The position numbers and the translations under genes were made by a program. A stretch of 64,000 bases of DNA, taken from the NCBI GenBank assembly GCA_947565865.1, contig CANOHT010000012.1, positions 7,810 through 71,809 of the forward strand, read 5' to 3'. Below, piece by piece: positions 16,447 through 24,996 of this stretch. Origin of the DNA: an uncultured Clostridia bacterium (lineage in GTDB: Bacteria > Bacillota > Clostridia > Christensenellales > Aristaeellaceae). Position 1 is the stretch's first letter; every line of letters starts with the position of its first letter. Below the pieces are notes generated by a model, which worked only from the letters and a program-made list of their open reading frames with translations, was not told the DNA's origin and ran no database searches.

Positions 16447-16525
16447 GTGCTTATGGCAGGGGAGCGCGAAGAAACTCTCCGGTGAACGGGCGCGATGCTT
16501 CTAAAGACAGGGAGGCTGATCGACG

Positions 16526-17854
16526 ATGCTATTTTCCCGGGCTGATCTCAGGCGGCTGCTGATTCCGCTCCTGCTGGAGCAGGCCTTGGTGGTGCTCATC
16601 GGCATGATGGATACGGTTATGGTATCCTCCTGCGGCGAGGCGGCTGTCAGCGGCGTGTCCCTGGTGGATTCCGTGAACATCCTGCTCATCAACGTTTTCT
16701 CGGCCCTGGCCACGGGCGGCGCGGTGGTGACATCCCAATACCTGGGCAAGCGGGATCGGGAAAACGCGGGCAAGGCGGCAAAGATGCTGTTCTATGTGGT
16801 GCTGCTGTGCTCCACGGTCATCATGGCGGTCTGCCTGATTCTCCGCCGTCCCATTCTTTCCACCGTCTTTGGGGCCATTGAGCCCGAGGTCATGGAGGCG
16901 GCCATGACGTATTTCCTGCTGTCAGCACTGTCCTATCCCTTCCTGGCTATGTACAACGGCTCCTGTGCGCTGCTCAGAGCCATGGGGGACGCCAAAACCA
17001 CGCTGTATTCCTCCGCGGCGATGAACGTCATCAACATCTGCGGCAACGCGCTGACCATCTATGGCCTGGGCTGGGGCGTGATGGGCGCGGGCCTGGCAAC
17101 GCTGGTGTCCAGGATGGTGGGAGCGGCGGTGACCCAGCTGGCGCTGCACAATCCCCATGGCATGATTCCGTATCCGAACCTGCGCCGCTGGGAGTGGCAG
17201 GGAAATATCGTGCGGATGATTCTCCATGTGGGTGTGCCCAACGGTATGGAAAACGGGCTTTTTCAGATGGGCAAGCTGCTGCTGCTGGGCATGGTGAGCA
17301 CCTTCGGCACGGTGAGCATCGCCGCCAACGCCGTGGGCAACAGCATCACCACCTTTCAGGTGCTTCCCGGCAGCGCCGTGGGCCTGGCGATGATTACCGT
17401 GGTGGGCCGCTGTGTGGGCGCCCATGAGTTTGAGCAGGCGCGGTATTACATCAAGCGTCTGATGCTGCTGGCTTATGCCTGCATGAGCGTGCTGAACATC
17501 GTGATGCTCCTGTTCACGCCCCTGCTGGCGTCGGCCTACCACCTTTCCCCGGAGACGGAGGCCCTGGCCCGGCAGATCGTGATGATTCACGGCATCGGCT
17601 GCGTCTTCATTTGGCCGGCGTCCTTTGTGCTGCCCAATGCACTGCGGGCCGCCGGGGATACCCGCTTTACGATGATGGTATCGGTGTTCTCGATGCTGGC
17701 CTTCCGCGTGGTGTCCGGCTATCTGCTGGGCAGTGTGCTGGGGCTGGGCGTCATCGGCGTGTGGCTGGCAATGCAGATCGACTGGCTGTTCCGGGTGGCG
17801 CTGTTCTTCTGGCGGCTGCGCAGCGGCCGATGGGAGAGCAAGGCGCTGGTATAA
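16526..17854 (+). CDS. MATE-family multidrug or metabolite exporter
   Basis: A 442-residue, 12-helix membrane antiporter of the MATE family. Two MatE repeats are visible: the first opens LLIPLLLEQALVVLIGMMDTVMVSSCGE with G-x-x-A-V-S-G-V-S, the second near residue 235 has HVGVPNGMENGLFQMGKLLL. Length fits. Substrate is unknown (cationic drugs, dyes or a metabolite). GGAGGC lies about ten bases before the ATG. A PNPOx-like gene follows after 12 bases in the same direction, so the two are likely cotranscribed. Confidence 0.9.
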   Translation: MLFSRADLRRLLIPLLLEQALVVLIGMMDTVMVSSCGEAAVSGVSLVDSVNILLINVFSALATGGAVVTSQYLGKRDRENAGKAAKMLFYVVLLCSTVIMAVCLILRRPILSTVFGAIEPEVMEAAMTYFLLSALSYPFLAMYNGSCALLRAMGDAKTTLYSSAAMNVINICGNALTIYGLGWGVMGAGLATLVSRMVGAAVTQLALHNPHGMIPYPNLRRWEWQGNIVRMILHVGVPNGMENGLFQMGKLLLLGMVSTFGTVSIAANAVGNSITTFQVLPGSAVGLAMITVVGRCVGAHEFEQARYYIKRLMLLAYACMSVLNIVMLLFTPLLASAYHLSPETEALARQIVMIHGIGCVFIWPASFVLPNALRAAGDTRFTMMVSVFSMLAFRVVSGYLLGSVLGLGVIGVWLAMQIDWLFRVALFFWRLRSGRWESKALV

Positions 17855-17866
17855 GGAGGAGAAGCC

Positions 17867-18292
17867 ATGAGCGAACAGGCACGGGCTGCCATGCGGGAGC
17901 GCTTCGGCCGTGACGCGCTGATCGCGCTGGCTACCCTGGCGGAAGGCGAACCCCGGGTTCGTACCGTGGACGCTTACTATGAGGATGGAGCGTTTTACGT
18001 CATCACCCATGCCGCGTCCGGCAAAATGCGGCAGATTGCCGCTCATCCGCGGGTGGCGGTCTGCGGCGACTGGTTCACGGGGGAAGGCGTGGCGGAGAGC
18101 CTGGGCCCTGCCGCGCTGCCGGAAAACGGGCCGATCCTGGGTAAGCTCCGGCAGGTCTTCGCCTCCTGGCTGGATAACGGGCACAGCGACGTCAGCGATC
18201 CGCAGACCTGCATCCTGCGGATTCGCCTGACCTCCGCCGTGCTGATGGTGCATGGCGTTTGCTGGGGCCTGGAGGATGTTCTGGCGGAATAA
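17867..18292 (+). CDS. Pyridoxamine 5'-phosphate oxidase-like flavoprotein
   Basis: A 141-residue split-barrel protein of the PNPOx-like family (general stress/heme-utilisation type). It has the pattern ALIALATLAEGEPRVRTVDAYYEDGAFYVITHAASGKMRQI: a strand with R-x-x, then a gap, then the K-x-x-Q-I segment that contacts FMN phosphate. The final third, LRIRLTSAVLM, is the last barrel strand. Probably FMN- or F420-binding; substrate unknown. It has AAGGAGG before its ATG and sits 12 bases behind the MATE gene. Confidence 0.82.
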   Translation: MSEQARAAMRERFGRDALIALATLAEGEPRVRTVDAYYEDGAFYVITHAASGKMRQIAAHPRVAVCGDWFTGEGVAESLGPAALPENGPILGKLRQVFASWLDNGHSDVSDPQTCILRIRLTSAVLMVHGVCWGLEDVLAE

Positions 18293-18365
18293 GCGCCCCG
18301 CGATGTCATGAAGCGCCTCTGTCCTGGGCATGGTAAATGGAGAAACCAGGAACGGAGGAAAAGGT

Positions 18366-18791
18366 ATGAAGGCAGCGGTGGTTTATTTCAGCGAGACGGG
18401 AAACACGGAGGCCATGGCCCGGGCTGTGCTCAAGGGCGCGCAGGAGGCGGGCGCGGAAGCGACGCTGCTGACCAGCGGGGAATTCACAGCGGCCATGGCG
18501 GCAGACTGCGGCGCGATTGCCCTGGGCTGTCCGGCCAGCGGCAGCGAGGAGCTGGAGCAGAGCGAGTTTGAGCCCTTGTTCGCGGAAATGGCGAGCGGAC
18601 TGGCCGGCAAGAAGGTGGCGCTTTTCGGTTCCTATGGCTGGGGCGGCGGAGAATGGATGCGCCAGTGGGAGGAACGCTGCGGCGCGGAGGGTCTCACCCT
18701 GGCGGCGGACAGCGTGATTTGCATGGGCCCGCCGGATGAGGAGACGCTGGAAAACTGCCGCGGGCTGGGACGGTCTTTGGTTCAGGCGTAA
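18366..18791 (+). CDS. Flavodoxin
   Basis: A 141-residue FMN electron carrier. The phosphate-binding loop is YFSETGNTE (residues ~7-15, the T-x-T/E-x-G-N-T motif). The isoalloxazine-contacting loops are GCPASGSEELE (~56) and GSYGWGGGEWMRQW (~93), with the usual W and G. Length fits short-chain flavodoxins. The ATG at 18366 is chosen because GGAGG precedes it; the frame is open upstream but lacks a site. Likely replaces ferredoxin in anaerobic electron transfer. Confidence 0.92.
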   Translation: MKAAVVYFSETGNTEAMARAVLKGAQEAGAEATLLTSGEFTAAMAADCGAIALGCPASGSEELEQSEFEPLFAEMASGLAGKKVALFGSYGWGGGEWMRQWEERCGAEGLTLAADSVICMGPPDEETLENCRGLGRSLVQA

Positions 18792-18801
18792 GCCGTCCTG
18801 A

Positions 18802-18830
18802 TTGACGCTCACGCCCTCAGCGTGTATAAT
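18802..18830 (+). promoter_or_regulatory. Sigma-A promoter of the Bce-type regulator genes
   Basis: TTGACG (18802-18807), 17 bases, perfect TATAAT (18825-18830), 47 bases ahead of the response regulator start. Confidence 0.8.
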
Positions 18831-18876
18831 GGCATCACGGCGAAGCGGCCGATGCAGGACGAAAGAGGCGAAAGCC

Positions 18877-19560
18877 ATGTACCGTATTTTGGTGGTAGAG
18901 GACGACCGGGGCATTGCCGGCGCCATCAAGACCCAGGCGGAAATGTGGGATTTATCGGTTCGCTGCGTGGAGGACTTCCGCGGCGTGATGGCGGAATTTG
19001 CCGCTTATGATCCCCACCTGGTTCTGATGGATGTCGGTCTGCCTTTTTTTAATGGCTACCATTGGTGCGGGGAGATCCGCAAGGTATCGAAGGCGCCGAT
19101 TATTTTCATATCCTCCGCGGCGGACAACATGAACATTGTCATGGCCATGACCATGGGGGCGGATGACTTCATTGCCAAGCCTTTCGACCAGAGCGTGCTG
19201 ATGGCCAAGGTGCAGGCCATGCTGCGGCGCAGCTATGACTTTGGCGCGGCCATGCCGGTCATCGAGCACCGGGGCGCGCTGCTGAATACCGGGGACGGTA
19301 CGCTGACCTACCGGGAGGAGAAAATCCCCCTGACGAAGAACGAGTACCGCATCCTGCTGACCCTGATGGAGCAGAAGGGGCGCGTTGTCAGCCGGGAGAG
19401 GCTGATGACGCGGCTATGGGAGACGGAGAACTTTGTGGATGAGAACACCCTGACGGTCAATGTGGGCCGCCTTCGCAAGCGGCTGGAGGCGGCGGGCCTG
19501 CCGGGCTTCATCACCACCCGGCACGGCCAGGGCTACATGGTGGGAGGTGGCGACGAGTGA
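18877..19560 (+). CDS. OmpR-family response regulator (BceR-like)
   Basis: A 227-residue two-component regulator. The receiver domain (1-~120) has the acidic pair D9/D10, phospho-acceptor D52 in LVLMDVGLPFFNGYHWC, and Lys in DDFIAKPFD. The winged-helix output domain (~130-225) ends LRKRLEAAGLPGFITTRHGQGY. In the Bce group FNGYHWC after the phosphorylation site is typical. Expected role: on phosphorylation by the adjacent kinase it activates the ABC transporter downstream. The ATG at 18877 follows AAGAGGCG. The kinase start overlaps its stop by four bases. Confidence 0.92.
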   Translation: MYRILVVEDDRGIAGAIKTQAEMWDLSVRCVEDFRGVMAEFAAYDPHLVLMDVGLPFFNGYHWCGEIRKVSKAPIIFISSAADNMNIVMAMTMGADDFIAKPFDQSVLMAKVQAMLRRSYDFGAAMPVIEHRGALLNTGDGTLTYREEKIPLTKNEYRILLTLMEQKGRVVSRERLMTRLWETENFVDENTLTVNVGRLRKRLEAAGLPGFITTRHGQGYMVGGGDE

Positions 19561-20549
19561 GGCCGTGGCTGATGTACCTGCGTCGCCATCGCATGGGTAT
19601 CATTGCCGCCATGGCGTGCGTGGTGATCTTCGCGTGCTCCTTCGCGCTGTATCATCTGCCCCTGGCGGCCGTGGCGTATCCGTCGGCGCTATGCCTGATG
19701 GTGGGGGCGGGGGTAATGGGCGCCGGCATCCGCGCGGAGCGGCGGCGGCTGAAGTCGTTACAGCTGATTCGCGGTCTGATCGACCTGACCGAGCGGGGCC
19801 TACCTGAGCCGGAAAGCGCCCTGGAGGAGGAGTATCAGCGCATGCTGGAGCAAATCCGGGAGGATCAGCTTGCTCAGGCCAATCTTCAGCAGCGGCGCTA
19901 CGACAATATGATGGCCTACTATACCCTATGGGCCCATCAGATCAAAACGCCCATCGCGGCCATGAAGCTGCAGCTGCAAAATGAGGATACCGCGCTTTCG
20001 CGCACCCTGTCATCGGACCTGTTCAGGATTGAGCAGTATGTGGAAATGGTGCTGATGTTCCTGCGGCTGGACGCCGATTCCACCGATTATGTCATTCGTG
20101 AATACGACCTGGAGGCCATTGTTCGCCAGGCGGTGAAGAAGTTTGCCGGAGAGTTCATCACCAGGAAAATCCGTCTGGACTTCCGCCCGCTGAACGCCCG
20201 TGTGGTGACGGATGAAAAGTGGCTGTCCTTTGTGATCGAGCAGGTACTCTCCAACGCCCTCAAGTATACGCCCCAGGGCGGCTGCGTTTCCGTATTCATG
20301 GAGCTGCCCATGACGCTGTGCGTTCGGGATACGGGTATCGGCATCGCGGCGGAGGATCTGCCCCGCGTCTTCGAGCAGGGCTATACCGGTCGCAATGGCC
20401 GCGGCGACAAGCAGGCCACGGGCATCGGGCTGTACCTGTGCAGGCGGGTGATGAACAACCTGGGCCATGGCATTGCCGCCTGCTCGCCCAACGGGGAGGG
20501 CACGACCATTCGCATGAATCTGCTGCAAAATGTGGGGCGCCATGAGTAA
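19557..20549 (+). CDS. Intramembrane-sensing histidine kinase (BceS-like)
   Basis: A 330-residue sensor kinase with only two N-terminal helices (residues ~13-31 and ~38-58) and almost no extracellular loop, so it cannot bind ligand by itself. In Bce systems it senses the transport activity of the partner ABC transporter. Phospho-acceptor H127 lies in LWAHQIKTPIAAMKLQL. The ATPase domain has NALKYTP (N box), DTGIGIAAEDLPRVFEQGYTG (G1/F) and ATGIGLYLCR (G2). It begins with GTG at 19557, overlapping the regulator stop (GTGA). Confidence 0.92.
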   Translation: MRPWLMYLRRHRMGIIAAMACVVIFACSFALYHLPLAAVAYPSALCLMVGAGVMGAGIRAERRRLKSLQLIRGLIDLTERGLPEPESALEEEYQRMLEQIREDQLAQANLQQRRYDNMMAYYTLWAHQIKTPIAAMKLQLQNEDTALSRTLSSDLFRIEQYVEMVLMFLRLDADSTDYVIREYDLEAIVRQAVKKFAGEFITRKIRLDFRPLNARVVTDEKWLSFVIEQVLSNALKYTPQGGCVSVFMELPMTLCVRDTGIGIAAEDLPRVFEQGYTGRNGRGDKQATGIGLYLCRRVMNNLGHGIAACSPNGEGTTIRMNLLQNVGRHE

Positions 20550-20552
20550 ACC

Positions 20553-20627
20553 TTACAAAATTGTTAGATTTCAAGGGGGAATTGTAAGCCAAAGCGATGG
20601 CGAAGCGATCCCCTTTTTTGCTACAAT
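20553..20627 (+). promoter_or_regulatory. Putative BceR-type binding site and activator-dependent promoter
   Basis: TTACAAAATTGTTA (20553-20566) is a near-perfect inverted repeat of the T-N-A-C-A-N4-T-G-T-A-A kind, as I recall it for Bce-type regulators. A -10 box TACAAT (20622-20627) has no good -35 box 17 bases upstream, as expected for a promoter that needs an activator. It lies directly before the ABC transporter genes. Confidence 0.55.
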
Positions 20628-20670
20628 CAGCAGGTAAGATCGGTTGCGACCGAAGGAGGTATTGGCTGTT

Positions 20671-21435
20671 ATGAGTATTTTGGATGTCAGCGGGCTGAAA
20701 AAGGTTTATACGACCCGCTTTGGCGGCGGCCATGTGGAGGCGCTGCGGAATGTTTCCTTTCAGGTGGAGCAGGGGGAGTATGTGGCCATCATGGGCGAGA
20801 GCGGCTCGGGCAAGACCACGCTGCTGAATATACTTGCCGCCCTGGATCGTCCTACCGCCGGCAGGGTGTTGCTGGAGGGCAAGGACCTGGCGGCCATCAA
20901 GGAAAAGGACGTGGCGGCCTTCCGGCGGGATAACCTGGGCTTTGTGTTCCAGGACTTCAACCTGCTGGACACCTTCTCCCTGGAGGACAACATTTATCTG
21001 CCGCTGGTGCTGGCGGGCAGGCCCTATGGCGAAATGCGGCAGAAGCTGACGTCTATTGCCGAGCAGCTGGGGCTCACTGAGCTGCTGGCTAAGTATCCCT
21101 ATGAGGTTTCCGGCGGCCAGAAGCAAAGGGCGGCGGTAGCCCGGGCGCTGATTACCTCCCCCAAGCTGATCCTGGCTGATGAGCCCACCGGCGCGCTGGA
21201 TTCCAAGGCCACGGATGAGCTGCTGCGGCTTTTCGGCGCCATCAACGCCACGGGACAGACCATTCTGATGGTGACGCACTCGGTCAAGGCCGCCAGCCAC
21301 GCGGGCCGGGTACTGTTCATCAAGGACGGCGAGGTATTCCATCAGATTTATCGGGGCGACAGCGATAACGAGCGGCTGTATCAGAAGATTTCTGATACGC
21401 TGACCATGCTGGCGACAGGCGGTGACGCGCAATGA
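20671..21435 (+). CDS. ABC transporter ATP-binding protein (BceA-like)
   Basis: A 254-residue ATPase of the MacB/BceA group. Walker A GESGSGKTT (42-50), Q-loop FQDFNLLDTFS, signature YEVSGGQKQR, Walker B LILADEPTGALDS and H-loop VTHS are all present. FNLLDTFS.LEDNI with LPL is typical of Bce-type ATPases. It pairs with the FtsX-like permease whose gene overlaps by four bases. Function inferred: removal of cell-wall-targeting peptide antibiotics from their lipid target, and signalling to the kinase. The ATG at 20671 follows AAGGAGG. Confidence 0.93.
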   Translation: MSILDVSGLKKVYTTRFGGGHVEALRNVSFQVEQGEYVAIMGESGSGKTTLLNILAALDRPTAGRVLLEGKDLAAIKEKDVAAFRRDNLGFVFQDFNLLDTFSLEDNIYLPLVLAGRPYGEMRQKLTSIAEQLGLTELLAKYPYEVSGGQKQRAAVARALITSPKLILADEPTGALDSKATDELLRLFGAINATGQTILMVTHSVKAASHAGRVLFIKDGEVFHQIYRGDSDNERLYQKISDTLTMLATGGDAQ

Positions 21436-23501
21436 GGATCGGCTTTTATCCTAAGATCGCCTGGCAGGGCATCCGCAAGAACAAGCGGCTGTACCTGCCT
21501 TACATCCTGACCTGCATCGGCATGGTGGCGATGTACTATATTATTTCCTTCCTGGCCACCTCGCCCATGCTGACCGCGCTTTTCCCCCATTCAGCGCTGC
21601 GATCCATCCTGCAGCTGGGCTCCGTGGTCATCGCGGTGTTCGCGACCCTCTTTCTGTTCTACACCAATTCCTTCCTGGTCAGGCGGCGGAAGAAGGAGTT
21701 CGGCCTGTACAACATCCTGGGCATGGACAAGCGCAACATCGGCGTCATTCTGTTCTTTGAGACGCTGCTGGTGGCGTTTATCTCCCTGGCGGCAGGGCTG
21801 GCGGCGGGCGTCGCCCTGTCCAAGCTGGCGGAGCTGCTGATGGTGAACATCCTGCAGCAGGAGGTGGACTATGCTATGTCCGTTTCCTGGATCGCGATTG
21901 GCAGAACCCTGGTGCTCTTTCTGGTGATCGACGGGCTGATCTACCTCAATACCCTGCGGCAGGTTCACGCGGCAAATCCCATTGCCCTGCTTCACAGTGA
22001 AAATACGGGGGAGAAGGCGCCCAAGGCCAACTGGTTCCTGGGACTGGCAGGGTTTGCCCTGTTGGGCGGCGCCTACTACATGGCCGTGACCATCACAAAC
22101 CCGCTGAAGGCGCTTATCTATTTCTTCGTGGCGGTTTTGATGGTCATTGTGGCGACGATGCTGCTCTTCACGGCGGGCTCGGTGCTGCTGTGCCGGATTC
22201 TGCGGAGCAACAAGAAATACTATTATCATCCCAAACACTTTGTTTCCGTATCGTCCATGGCCTTCCGCATGAAGCGCAACGGCAGCGGCCTGGCGACCAT
22301 CTGCATCCTGTGCACGATGGTGCTGGTCATTGTGGCCACCACCACCTGCTGCTACTTTGGCGCGGAGGATAGCCTGAATTCCCGATATCCCCGGGATATC
22401 AATATGGACATCCGCTTCGAGAGCCTGGAATGGCTGGAGGAGGAGCGCGTTGCCGCGCTGCGGGCGGCGGCGCATGAGGTACTGGACAATCACGGCGTGG
22501 AGCCGCTGGACATTCAGGATTTCCGCACGGTGGCAGCCTACGGTAGGCTGAACGGCAATGAGCTGGAATGGGATGTCAGCGCCTACATGTATACCAACGA
22601 AACGATGCCGGATTTCAGCCAGATCCGCTCGATCTATGTGATGCCCCTGGAGGACTACAACCGTACCACGGGCCGGGAGGAGGTCCTCAACGAGGGCGAG
22701 GCGCTGCTGTATACCCTGCGCTGCGAGTTTCCTTACGATACCCTGACCATAAGGGACGGCGAGACCTTTCGGATCGTGCGGCAGGTAGAGGAAATGCCCA
22801 CCGCCGGCATGGACACGGCGGACATTGTCTCGGCCCTCTACCTGGTGGTGCCTGATCTGCGGGCGGCCGTGCGGGGGCTGGAGAATATCGCCAACTTCCA
22901 GGGCGACCCGATCCTGGATTCACGGTGGGTTTTTGCCTTCTCCACGGACGCGACCACGGAGGTTCAGGCGGCTCTCCAGAGCGCTCTGCACAACACCATC
23001 TATCAGCGGTCAAAAATCATCCGGGAATCCATCAACGACAGCGAGGGCTATTCCATCCGGACGGAGTGCCGGGCCGTGGAGCGGCAGGATTACTTCGACC
23101 TCTTTGGCGGACTGTTCTTCCTGGGCGTGATGCTCAGCATTGTGTTCTGCTTCGCGTCTGTGCTGATTATTTACTACAAGCAGGTTTCTGAGGGCTATGA
23201 GGATCAGGCCCGGTTCGAGATCATGCAAAAGGTAGGCATGACCAAGCGCGACATCCGCCGCAGCATCAATTCTCAGATGCTCACGGTCTTCCTGGCGCCG
23301 CTGGTGATGGCGGTGATCCACCTGTGCTTTGCGTTCCCCATCCTCAAGCAGCTGCTCAGCCTGCTCAATGCCCGCAACGAGCCGCTGCTGCTGGCCACCA
23401 CCGGCCTGACCGTGCTGCTTTTCGCGCTGCTGTATGCCCTGGTGTACCGGCTGACGACAGGGGCTTATTATCACATCGTCAGCGGAGCGCGGGAGGACTG
23501 A
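21432..23501 (+). CDS. FtsX-like ABC permease with large extracellular domain (BceB-like)
   Basis: A 689-residue permease. FtsX-type helices occur at the N-terminus (about residues 15-37, 52-76, 100-125, 145-170), in the middle (~195-260, ~285-308) and at the C-terminus (~545-675), about ten in total. Between the middle and last groups lies a ~220-residue extracellular domain (about 311-535). This architecture and length are those of BceB/VraG, where the large loop determines which antimicrobial peptide is recognised. Start overlaps bceA-like by ATGA. Confidence 0.92.
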   Translation: MRIGFYPKIAWQGIRKNKRLYLPYILTCIGMVAMYYIISFLATSPMLTALFPHSALRSILQLGSVVIAVFATLFLFYTNSFLVRRRKKEFGLYNILGMDKRNIGVILFFETLLVAFISLAAGLAAGVALSKLAELLMVNILQQEVDYAMSVSWIAIGRTLVLFLVIDGLIYLNTLRQVHAANPIALLHSENTGEKAPKANWFLGLAGFALLGGAYYMAVTITNPLKALIYFFVAVLMVIVATMLLFTAGSVLLCRILRSNKKYYYHPKHFVSVSSMAFRMKRNGSGLATICILCTMVLVIVATTTCCYFGAEDSLNSRYPRDINMDIRFESLEWLEEERVAALRAAAHEVLDNHGVEPLDIQDFRTVAAYGRLNGNELEWDVSAYMYTNETMPDFSQIRSIYVMPLEDYNRTTGREEVLNEGEALLYTLRCEFPYDTLTIRDGETFRIVRQVEEMPTAGMDTADIVSALYLVVPDLRAAVRGLENIANFQGDPILDSRWVFAFSTDATTEVQAALQSALHNTIYQRSKIIRESINDSEGYSIRTECRAVERQDYFDLFGGLFFLGVMLSIVFCFASVLIIYYKQVSEGYEDQARFEIMQKVGMTKRDIRRSINSQMLTVFLAPLVMAVIHLCFAFPILKQLLSLLNARNEPLLLATTGLTVLLFALLYALVYRLTTGAYYHIVSGARED

Positions 23502-23536
23502 GGGCGGCGCTGACGACCTGCAAAGGAGGCGTGACC

Positions 23537-23743
23537 ATGGATTTGCTTGCCCGAGCCATTGTTTATGTGGAACTGCTGCTCAGCGCCGCGCTGCTGCTTC
23601 CCATCGCGGCGGCGCTGGGGGTCATCTCCCTGGCCCTGCGGGGGCTGGATACGGTGGTCACAAGGTTTTGCCGCCGGATGAGGGAGCGGCGGAATAGCGC
23701 CGGCGAATCAGGGGAGAAGCCGCTTTTAATCAGGGACGCTTGA
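23537..23743 (+). CDS. 68-residue membrane protein ending the Bce-type operon
   Basis: Begins MDLLARAIVYVELLLSAAL and has one long hydrophobic segment (residues ~6-38), then a basic stretch FCRRMRERR and a polar tail. AAAGGAGG lies seven bases before the ATG at 23537, and the gene follows the permease by 35 bases ahead of a strong terminator, so it is part of the same transcript. No family is recognised. A role as an accessory subunit or sensor modulator of the transporter is only a guess. Confidence 0.7.
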   Translation: MDLLARAIVYVELLLSAALLLPIAAALGVISLALRGLDTVVTRFCRRMRERRNSAGESGEKPLLIRDA

Positions 23744-23876
23744 TGAAGGCTGCTTCCCGTCAAATTGCATTTTGCGGAGGTTAACGCCCCGCCAAGAGAA
23801 CAAAAGCCGTTGAATCCCAGGACAGTCCTGCAAACGGCGGTCAGTTCAGTGATATGGGTATTTTTGTCAGCACCTT

Positions 23877-23908
23877 AAGCGTGGGAAGCGGCTTCCCGCG
23901 CTTTTTTT
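23877..23908 (+). terminator. Terminator of the Bce-type operon
   Basis: 12-bp stem AAGCGTGGGAAG (23877-23888, one T-G wobble) with CTTCCCGCGCTT (23892-23903), followed by five more T. Confidence 0.9.
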
Positions 23909-23941
23909 GACGGGAAAGATGAGCATGAAAATGGTCGGGCA

Positions 23942-23970
23942 TTGACTTTCGACAAAAAAAGGGCTATAAT
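23942..23970 (+). promoter_or_regulatory. Sigma-A promoter of the SNF2/PAPS-reductase/ParB cassette
   Basis: TTGACT (23942-23947), 17 bases, TATAAT (23965-23970), with a second TATAAT at 23972-23977. Near consensus, so the cassette is probably well expressed in growing cells. Confidence 0.8.
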
Positions 23971-24015
23971 TATAATGTCACTTTTTTTGGAAATGCGACA
24001 CGAAAGGAAGCGAGT

Positions 24016-24996
24016 ATGGGGATCAGGCGATGGAGGCTGCGATTGGCGACTCTGCGAAGGCCGAAGGAGCCCTGGGGAGAGGAGGTTCGGCAGCTTCGAG
24101 CCGGGTTTGCCGCGCGCTATCGCGAGATTCTGGCCGCATGCCTTGCGCTGGCTCCGGCAATGTCTGAAGCGCCAGCGTCCCTGGCGGAAGCCTACATGAC
24201 GGCCGTGATGCGTAAGGAGTGCGCGGAGACGTGGTGGACGGAGAACGCGCCGTATCTCGCCGAGCCTTGGTTTATCTGGCGCTGGGCTTTGGAGGCTGGC
24301 TTGGTCAGTCCTCCCACGCCTCCAGCAGGGCCTGCGTACAGGGTCATCCGGCCCGAGACGGGCGGCGAGCACACGGCCTGCCTGAGCCTTCAGCGGCAAT
24401 GGGGCCGCCAGGAGGAAGGACTGCTTCACCTGACCCTGCCGGAGGAGCTGGCGGAGACGATCCAGGGCATGGGCTTTCATCGGACGGAAACGGAATGGGT
24501 ACGCGGCGTGGGGGAAACGTCGGCGCCTCTGGTGGATCGGGCGGTGGAAACAGCGGTCGCGCTGCTGCGGGCAGGCTCCGCCGTCAGCGTGACGGAGCCC
24601 TGCCTGGTGCTGCTGATTCAGCAGGAGCGGTATGCGCCGGTGCATCGCTACTGGGTGCTGGCGTCATCCCGGCTGGATCGGCTGCGGGTGGCTTTCCCCA
24701 GGGATCAGCAGCTGTACCACTATGTTCATTCGGCGGGAGGGCGTTGGAACGGCCATGTGATGGAGATACCCATTGCCTGCGCGGATCAGTTGGAGGAGCT
24801 GATGCGCCTGTACGGCTTTCGGACAACGCGGAAGGCGCAGGCTCGGCTTCAGGCCTGGCATGAGGCCGTCAGGGAAACGGTGATTTATCGGGAGCGGCAG
24901 GGCAAGCTGCGCAAGGCAGTGCCCACCGAGGATCGCTTCCGGCTGATTTTGTCCAGAGCGGCGGCGGTTCCGTCGGATTTGAGGGACGATGATTGA
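24016..24996 (+). CDS. Cassette gene 1: unknown protein, possibly a detached helicase N-terminal domain
   Basis: 326 residues, no signal peptide or membrane helix. The N-terminal 110 residues are helical and Trp/Ala-rich (YREILAACLALAPAMSEAP; WWTENAPYLAEPWFIWRW). The segment ~225-285 reads LRVAFPRDQQLYHYVHSAGG then RWNGHVMEIPIACADQLEEL. Its aromatic-x-x-V-x-x-x-G-G-R-W-x-x-x-x-x-x-x-P layout resembles the HARP-like domain found before the ATPase in SMARCAL1-type and phage SNF2 proteins (weak resemblance by eye). It overlaps the SNF2 gene by eight bases, as would fit a split helicase. AAGGAAG lies before the ATG. Otherwise unrecognised. Confidence 0.6.
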   Translation: MGIRRWRLRLATLRRPKEPWGEEVRQLRAGFAARYREILAACLALAPAMSEAPASLAEAYMTAVMRKECAETWWTENAPYLAEPWFIWRWALEAGLVSPPTPPAGPAYRVIRPETGGEHTACLSLQRQWGRQEEGLLHLTLPEELAETIQGMGFHRTETEWVRGVGETSAPLVDRAVETAVALLRAGSAVSVTEPCLVLLIQQERYAPVHRYWVLASSRLDRLRVAFPRDQQLYHYVHSAGGRWNGHVMEIPIACADQLEELMRLYGFRTTRKAQARLQAWHEAVRETVIYRERQGKLRKAVPTEDRFRLILSRAAAVPSDLRDDD

